From Erysipelotrichaceae bacterium (GTDB lineage: Bacteria > Bacillota_I > Bacilli_A > Erysipelotrichales > Erysipelotrichaceae), in contig JAFWKS010000166.1 of assembly GCA_017511325.1 (NCBI GenBank), positions 1 through 9,460 on the forward strand: a stretch of 9,460 bases of DNA. Direction: 5' to 3'. How positions within the stretch are numbered: the stretch's first letter is position 1; each line of letters begins with the position of its first letter. This document shows positions 5,214 through 9,460 of the stretch, one piece after another. A program made the translations under genes and the position numbers. Under the pieces are notes generated by a model. It made no database searches. It worked only from the letters and a program-made list of their open reading frames with translations, and was not told the origin of the DNA.

Positions 5214-6140
5214 ATGATACTGAACACAGGAAACAGAACAGACATACCGGCTTTTTACAGCGAATGGTTCATGAACAGAGTACGTCAGGGTTTCGTACTG
5301 ACCAGAAATCCATTTGTCTATAATCAGGTCACAAAATATCTGATCGACCCTGAAGTGGTCGATGCTATCGTTTTCTGCAGCAAGAATCCAAAACCGCTGC
5401 TTAAGCACATTGAAGAACTTAAGAGGTTCAGGATGTTCTGGTTTGTGACCATCACTCCCTATGGAAAGGAGATAGAAGAGAAAGTCCCGGATAAAAAAGA
5501 TGTCATTGAAACTTTTAAAGAACTATCAGGCAAGATCGGCCCTAAGGTGATGAGCTGGCGATACGATCCCGTCTTTATTTCCGATAAATATCCTATGGAG
5601 CATCATTTCAAGGTCTTTGAAAAGATGGCTTCAGAACTTGAAGGCTATACAGAGCAGGTAATTATCAGCTATATCGATCTATACGAAAAGACCAGAAGAA
5701 ATTTTCCTGAGGCAAGAGAAGTAAGCAGGCAGGAACAGGCGGAACTCACAAAATACTTTGTGTCCGTAGCAGGAAGACACGGCATGAAAGTCAGGCTGTG
5801 TCATGAAGACCCCTGCCTGTCCAGATATGGAGCAGATGTCGAAGGGTGTTTTACAAAGAAGGTGCTTGAAGAAGCGATCGGTGAAAGGCTCATCGAAAGA
5901 AGAAGACCGGAAGCCAGACAGGGCTGCAACTGCCTTTTAAACAACGACATCGGAGCCTATAACAGCTGCGGACATTTGTGCCGTTACTGTTATGCGAACT
6001 ATGATCGAAGACTCGTCTACGAAAACATGGCAAAACACGATCCGCAAAGTCCGCTATTGATCGGTAATATTGAGAAAGGTGACATCATAAAACAGGCTCA
6101 TCAGCAATCCGATATCGATGATCAGCTTGCGCTGTTTTAA
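5214..6140 (+). CDS. DUF1848 family protein with radical-SAM-like cysteine cluster
   Basis: The protein has 308 residues, the usual length of DUF1848. Family features visible: an N-terminal RTDIPAFYSEWFMNR segment (8-22), VFCSKNPKPLL (53-63), FWFVTITPYGKEIE (75-88) and the SWRYDPVFI stretch (114-122). Near the C-terminus is a cysteine cluster C238-x-C240, C252-x3-C256-x2-C259 (CNC...CGHLCRYCYAN), which resembles the iron-sulfur site of radical SAM enzymes although it sits at the opposite end. The reaction is not known to me. An Fe-S cluster is inferred from the cysteines. The start at 5214 (CATATG) has no ribosome site; TAGAAT lies six bases ahead and could be a -10 box. Confidence 0.9.
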   Translation: MILNTGNRTDIPAFYSEWFMNRVRQGFVLTRNPFVYNQVTKYLIDPEVVDAIVFCSKNPKPLLKHIEELKRFRMFWFVTITPYGKEIEEKVPDKKDVIETFKELSGKIGPKVMSWRYDPVFISDKYPMEHHFKVFEKMASELEGYTEQVIISYIDLYEKTRRNFPEAREVSRQEQAELTKYFVSVAGRHGMKVRLCHEDPCLSRYGADVEGCFTKKVLEEAIGERLIERRRPEARQGCNCLLNNDIGAYNSCGHLCRYCYANYDRRLVYENMAKHDPQSPLLIGNIEKGDIIKQAHQQSDIDDQLALF

Positions 6141-6196
6141 ATCATCTGTTATAAATAACGAAGATCATGAAAATATATAGAAGAGGTTAATAGAAT

Positions 6197-7300
6197 ATGA
6201 CAACATCTCGATATATCGTTCTGGCAGTTTACATAATAATTCTTTTTCTGATACTGAATTATATAAAAACTAGGATAACAAAGAACCAAAACAGGAAAAC
6301 AAAAACGATCCAGTTTATATTGGAGATAGTATTAACGCTTGGTGTCAGTATGGCAATAATCTCCTTTTCTGACAGAGTAGTATGGCACCATGAGTATCTT
6401 TTTGGAAGTCTTTATCTGGTGCTGATGGCCGATGTCTTTAGCAACCTGATATCGTTAATGGTATCTTTCTTGCGCAAAGGCAAAGATGATCCGAACGTAC
6501 GGATCATCATCGGCGCAATAATAACTTTGATTTTTTCGATCTCCAGCATCATAAACATGCAGACGATAACAGCAAACTATCATGAGATAAAAAGTTCAAA
6601 GTTGAAAAACGAATATACAATAGTTTTCTTCGCTGATCTGCATTACGGATCTGCCCAAAGCAAGCAGACCGTAGATAAGGCTCTTGAAGAAATAGCTGAT
6701 CTGAAACCCGATTGTCTTCTGCTGGGTGGGGATATCACTGATGAATTTACCACCAAAGAGGAAATGGAATATATCTATCAGAAGATCGGATCGTTAAACA
6801 TCAGGACTTATTATATCTATGGCAACCACGACAGACAGGATTCGAATCTTCTGGCCTACGGCAGAGAATACAGTGAAGAAGAGCTGGCGAATGCCATAAG
6901 AAGAAACAATATCACGATCTTGTATGATGATTATGCGCAGATAAATGATGATCTGATCATCATAGGCAGAGAAGATGTTTCTCGTCCTGAAAAGCGCAAA
7001 GCGGTGAAGGACCTCCCTGCATACAACAAGGAAAGCTATGTGATAACAGTCGATCACAATCCCTATCAGAACGAGGACATCATCGAGCTTAAGGCTGATC
7101 TGCAGCTTTCAGGTCATACCCATGCAGGTCAGTTCTTTCCGGTAAAGACGATCTATAAACTGCTGGGTCTGAATGCCTATGGAGATTATCATATCGGCGA
7201 TACCCATTTATATGTCTCTTCAGGGATCGCAGGATGGTATCTTCCTTTCAGAAGCGATGAACATTGCAACTACGAGGTCATCCAGTTAAAGCCGGAATAG
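6197..7300 (+). CDS. Membrane-anchored metallophosphoesterase (YaeI-like calcineurin-type phosphatase)
   Basis: The protein has 367 residues. Four membrane helices occupy the first third (about 5-22, 38-57, 68-92, 102-122). The catalytic domain follows with all metal ligands in order: DLH (Asp147, His149), GGD (Asp179), GNHD (Asn210, His211), DHNP (His287) and GHTH (His307, His309). This is the two-metal calcineurin-type phosphoesterase fold, in the branch with an N-terminal membrane part that includes YaeI/YkuE-like enzymes, some of which act on phospholipid headgroups. The substrate here is not known. The ribosome site AGAGG (6182-6186) lies 10 bases before the ATG. It follows DUF1848 by 56 bases in the same direction with no terminator, so co-transcription is possible. 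Confidence 0.92.
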   Translation: MTTSRYIVLAVYIIILFLILNYIKTRITKNQNRKTKTIQFILEIVLTLGVSMAIISFSDRVVWHHEYLFGSLYLVLMADVFSNLISLMVSFLRKGKDDPNVRIIIGAIITLIFSISSIINMQTITANYHEIKSSKLKNEYTIVFFADLHYGSAQSKQTVDKALEEIADLKPDCLLLGGDITDEFTTKEEMEYIYQKIGSLNIRTYYIYGNHDRQDSNLLAYGREYSEEELANAIRRNNITILYDDYAQINDDLIIIGREDVSRPEKRKAVKDLPAYNKESYVITVDHNPYQNEDIIELKADLQLSGHTHAGQFFPVKTIYKLLGLNAYGDYHIGDTHLYVSSGIAGWYLPFRSDEHCNYEVIQLKPE

Positions 7301-7349
7301 AAAAAATATAGATATAGATAAAACAGCAATACGCGATTCAAAATAAAAT

Positions 7350-7961
7350 ATGAATTTTAAAGAAACATTTTCCCTAAAGAAGATACTGCTGATGGTGGTC
7401 GGCGTAGCGATCATGTCTTTTGGCTGCGGCATGCTGGTAAAGACAGGATACGGAGCAGATACATCCAACGCGCTTTTGACAGGCATAGCCAACAAGACCG
7501 GCCTGAGCGTCGGAAACACCAACGCCATCGCGACCGTCGTCTTCATAATCATCTCTTATTTTTTAAGCAAAAAGCGGATCGGCTTAGGCACCATACTGGT
7601 ACCGCTGATCATCAGCTTCCCGATCGATTTCGCAATAAAGGTGTGCATTAAAGCCCCTGATCTTTTAACAGGTATCCTTTTGGATCTTGTTGCCCTATAT
7701 ATCGTATCCTTTGGAGCTGCCATCACGATCGAATTTGATCTGGGCGCAAGTCCTTTTGATTGTCTGTCTCTGGGTATCGCAGATCGCTTCAATCTGAATT
7801 TTGTTACGGCCAAGTATCTGCTTGATGCCTTCTGTGTAGGGACGGGTTATCTTCTGAAAGGGGAAGTAGGAGTTGGAACTCTCCTATGTCTGCTGGTGAT
7901 GGGCCCTTTCATCAGCTTCAATCAGAAACTGTTGAGCAGGATCGCCAGATCGTTTAAATGA
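7350..7961 (+). CDS. YczE/YitT-type integral membrane protein
   Basis: The protein has 203 residues and about six membrane helices. The two halves are related: TGYGADTSNALLTGIA (32-47) matches DLGASPFDCLSLGIA (130-144), and IGLGTILVPLIISFPIDF (77-94) matches VGVGTLLCLLVMGPFISF (173-190). This inverted or tandem repeat with a GxGxSP-type motif is typical of the YczE/YyaS/YitT membrane family, whose transport or sensing role is not settled. There is no clear ribosome site before ATG 7350; the leader is very A-rich. It lies 49 bases after the metallophosphoesterase. Its stop is close to a truncated minus-strand gene, which suggests that a rearrangement end lies just after it. Confidence 0.85.
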   Translation: MNFKETFSLKKILLMVVGVAIMSFGCGMLVKTGYGADTSNALLTGIANKTGLSVGNTNAIATVVFIIISYFLSKKRIGLGTILVPLIISFPIDFAIKVCIKAPDLLTGILLDLVALYIVSFGAAITIEFDLGASPFDCLSLGIADRFNLNFVTAKYLLDAFCVGTGYLLKGEVGVGTLLCLLVMGPFISFNQKLLSRIARSFK

Positions 7962-7984
7962 CAGACAGGTAAAGAGATTATATA

Positions 7985-8149
7985 ATGTTGCAAAACAGGC
8001 GCGTTGTCGTTGCGGAAATGATAGTAAGTGCGCTGCCACAGATCGGTGTGCGGCGTAGTGGTAATCTCTATCCGGTCCGGCTGTATGAGATATCGGGCAG
8101 GGATCCTGGTCCACTTCACGTCTTTAAAAGTCATAGCTGGTTTTTTCAA
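7985..8149 (-). pseudogene. Truncated DUF1349 protein gene (N-terminal fragment)
   Basis: Reading from the TTG at 8149, the frame gives a start MKKPAMTFKDVKW and then IEITTTPHTDLWQRTYYHF and NDNAPVLQ. The TDxWqxTyYxFxxDNxP block is the N-terminal hallmark of DUF1349 proteins, about 190-200 residues long with a concanavalin-like fold. After about residue 54 the homology ends and the frame runs into the antisense of the YczE gene, stopping at 7922. So about three quarters of the gene is lost. A ribosome site (AGGAAA) overlaps the end of the preceding monooxygenase gene, so the two once formed an operon. An ATG five codons into the frame is an alternative start. The remnant is not expected to fold. 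Confidence 0.72.
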
Positions 8150-8155
8150 TGGTGT

Positions 8156-8479
8156 CTATTTCCTGATAAAGGAATCATCAAGCTGTTGATCATCACTGAT
8201 GAAACGCTCAACCTTCATATGAAGATCATATTTCTCTCTTAGCTTTGTAATGGTCGTCATCATCTTTGAAGAATGATGCACATCGATGGAGTTCTGATCT
8301 TTCCAGCTGTCGATCAGAAGCACAGTCTCGGGATCGTTCATTGGAAGAAAGTATTCATAGCGAAGATTTCCGCTTTCAGCACGGATCGCATCTGCAGTAC
8401 CGGAAGTTTCCATCTCTTTGGCGAATCTTCGTGCAGAACCGTTTTCCCCTTTGTAGTAAATGTTTACTGTAATACTCAT
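8156..8479 (-). CDS. Antibiotic biosynthesis monooxygenase (ABM) domain protein, putative quinol monooxygenase
   Basis: The protein has 107 residues. It shows the single ABM ferredoxin-like domain: VNIYYKGENGSARRFAKEM (5-23), IRAESGNLRYEYFLP (32-46), ETVLLIDSWKDQNSIDVHH (51-69), then a helix SSKMMTTITKLREKYDLHMK and a final strand VERF. Small cofactor-free proteins of this type (YgiN-like) oxidise quinols or aromatic compounds as dimers; the substrate is not known here. A strong ribosome site, AGGAGAGA (8486-8493), lies six bases before the ATG. TATAAT (8515-8510) could be the -10 box. It is transcribed with the truncated DUF1349 gene and divergently from the flavoprotein gene at 8808. Confidence 0.92.
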   Translation of the reverse strand: MSITVNIYYKGENGSARRFAKEMETSGTADAIRAESGNLRYEYFLPMNDPETVLLIDSWKDQNSIDVHHSSKMMTTITKLREKYDLHMKVERFISDDQQLDDSFIRK

Positions 8480-8498
8480 AAGCTTTCTCTCCTATATC

Positions 8499-8523
8499 CT
8501 ATCAAGATAATTATAAAGGATAG
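8499..8523 (-). promoter_or_regulatory. Imperfect dyad around the -10 box of the ABM gene, possible operator
   Basis: On the minus strand CTATC and GATAG flank a centre containing ATAATTAT, with the TATAAT box inside. The outer arms and the inner palindrome are off by half a base, so the symmetry is not perfect. A repressor binding here would block the promoter. No clear -35 box is present. Confidence 0.3.
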
Positions 8524-8807
8524 CGATCAAGACAATTAACATGCGGTAAATGAAAGTTGTGTACCATGAATGAAACTTTTATAAGTAAACGATCATTAGA
8601 ACACCAATACATTATTTATATTTGTGATATTCAAAATGCTTTTAATGATCCAGTTCAAAAAAGTAATAGTTGGAATGCAGGTAATTTAGAGTCATTCAGC
8701 GCTCGCGGGCGGGGAAAAGATGTTAATATAATAACGTATTCTTTATCTGCCGGATTCTATATAAGGAAGATAATAAGAAGGGCACATGCAGAAAGGACGG
8801 ATTTTAT
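8524..8807. other. Intergenic region between the ABM gene and the flavoprotein gene
   Basis: About 280 AT-rich bases with one GC-rich patch (CAGCGCTCGCGGGCGGGG, 8698-8715). TATAAT occurs at 8727-8732 without a good -35 box. A frame opening with MNETFISKRSLEHQY (8566) is open but has no ribosome site and later overlaps the flavoprotein gene out of frame, so I do not call it. The region must hold the promoter of the downstream gene. I see no riboswitch or tRNA. Confidence 0.4.
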
Positions 8808-9460
8808 ATGTATAAAATCATTAGCAAAAAATCACTTAACGCTACCGTCACTCAGATGGAGATCGAAGCCCCGCTCGTTGCCAGAAAGGCAAAACCGGGA
8901 CAGTTCATTATTTTAAGAGTTGACGAAGATGGCGAAAGAATCCCTTTGACTGTAGCCGGAACTGATCCGGAAAAGGGAACAGTCAAGATCATTTTCCAGA
9001 TCGTCGGCGGTACGACCGAAAAACTCAATCACAAAGCCGAAGGCGATTCCCTGCAGGACTTTGTCGGTCCGCTGGGCGTTGCCACACATACAGAAGGTAT
9101 CAAGAAAGTATGTATCGTCGGTGGTGGTGTAGGATGTGCGATCGCTATGCCGGTCGCTCAGGAATTCCATCGCCTGGGTGCTGAAGTAACTTCAATCATC
9201 GGTTTCAGAAGCAAGGATATCCTGATCCTTGAAGATGAATTCAAGGCCTGCTCAGACAAGCTCTATGTCATGACTGATGATGGCTCATATGGCCAGCACG
9301 GCAATGTTACAGTTCCGCTTAAGGAAATGCTGGAAAACGGCGAGACCTTCGATGAGATCATCACGATCGGACCGCTGATCATGATGAAATTCGTTGTCGC
9401 TACAGCAAAGCCATACAATATCCCTGTCACAGTATCAATGAACCCGATCATGATCGATGG
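8808..9460 (+). CDS. Sulfide/dihydroorotate dehydrogenase-like FAD/NAD-binding protein (NfnA-like), 3' end outside window
   Basis: 217 residues are visible of a protein that is usually near 280. Layout: an FAD-binding barrel (1-95) with RIPLTVAG (44-51, flavin-contacting RxxxT motif), and an NAD(P)-binding domain with VCIVGGGVGCAIAMPVA (101-117) and IGPLIMM (187-193). The C-terminal part that usually carries cysteines for a 2Fe-2S cluster (after NPIMIDG) lies beyond the window. In anaerobes this subunit pairs with a GltA/NfnB-type flavoprotein encoded just downstream and links NADH, NADPH and ferredoxin by electron bifurcation. A sulfide dehydrogenase or PyrK-like role is possible until the next gene is seen. 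The ribosome site AAAGGA lies 10 bases before the ATG; an antisense frame at 8913-9170 is a shadow. Confidence 0.9.
   Translation, partial: MYKIISKKSLNATVTQMEIEAPLVARKAKPGQFIILRVDEDGERIPLTVAGTDPEKGTVKIIFQIVGGTTEKLNHKAEGDSLQDFVGPLGVATHTEGIKKVCIVGGGVGCAIAMPVAQEFHRLGAEVTSIIGFRSKDILILEDEFKACSDKLYVMTDDGSYGQHGNVTVPLKEMLENGETFDEIITIGPLIMMKFVVATAKPYNIPVTVSMNPIMID

Noticed and set aside
5028..5408. Minus-strand frame of 126 codons
   Set aside because: It lies antisense across the end of the zinc-ribbon gene and the start of DUF1848, both strongly supported.
7985..8242. Plus-strand frame of 85 codons opposite the DUF1349 remnant
   Set aside because: The antisense strand shows the DUF1349 hallmark and the ABM gene; this frame has no motif.
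8570..8640. Rex-like operator (TTGTGATATTC...) ahead of the flavoprotein gene
   Set aside because: Only one half-site resembles the Rex motif; the second half is missing and the distance to the gene is large.
8557..8916. Plus-strand frame of 119 codons upstream of the flavoprotein gene
   Set aside because: It has no ribosome site or family match, and its last third runs out of frame through the clear NfnA-like gene.
1..9460. CRISPR array, tRNA or rRNA gene, toxin gene for the Imm5 protein
   Set aside because: I saw no regularly spaced direct repeats, no cloverleaf-like sequence and no toxin-domain protein in the window.

Overview
The window looks like a chromosomal stretch from a moderately low-GC, anaerobic Bacillota. 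The style of the proteins suggests an Erysipelotrichia- or Clostridia-like genome, but no rRNA or marker gene here fixes the taxonomy. TGA is used as an ordinary stop codon. The right edge carries a ferredoxin/NAD(P)H-type flavoprotein typical of anaerobes. The tetranucleotide GATC is strikingly frequent.

Left part (1-2400). The 3' end of an acidic unknown protein is followed by a terminator. Next comes a dead IS200/IS605-type relic: an end hairpin, a long leader hairpin and only the first third of tnpA. A complete NADP(H)-type short-chain dehydrogenase follows. It faces, tail to tail, an uncharacterised multi-pass membrane protein on the minus strand.

Middle part (2400-5150). A weakly coding gap precedes a 59-residue winged-helix-like protein with its own terminator. 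A small two-TM protein (DUF3592-like) is split by a -1 frameshift at an A6 run. Then comes a tight pair: an Imm5-type immunity protein and a membrane-anchored Tim44-like protein with two zinc ribbons. No partner toxin lies in the window.

Right part (5150-9460). DUF1848 (radical-SAM-like cysteine cluster), a membrane-anchored metallophosphoesterase and a YczE/YitT-type membrane protein run in the same direction. On the minus strand, an intact antibiotic-biosynthesis-monooxygenase (ABM) gene is followed by a DUF1349 gene cut off after about 54 codons, where it meets the YczE gene tail to tail. The window ends inside a sulfide/dihydroorotate dehydrogenase-like FAD/NAD-binding subunit (NfnA-like).

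Overall this is an accessory-flavoured but fairly ordinary region. It shows clear signs of decay: an IS relic, a frameshifted gene and a truncated gene. I found no convincing new multigene system. The points most worth following are the orphan Imm5 gene next to the Tim44-like zinc-ribbon protein, the A6 frameshift, the truncated DUF1349 gene, the GATC excess and several starts that look leaderless.
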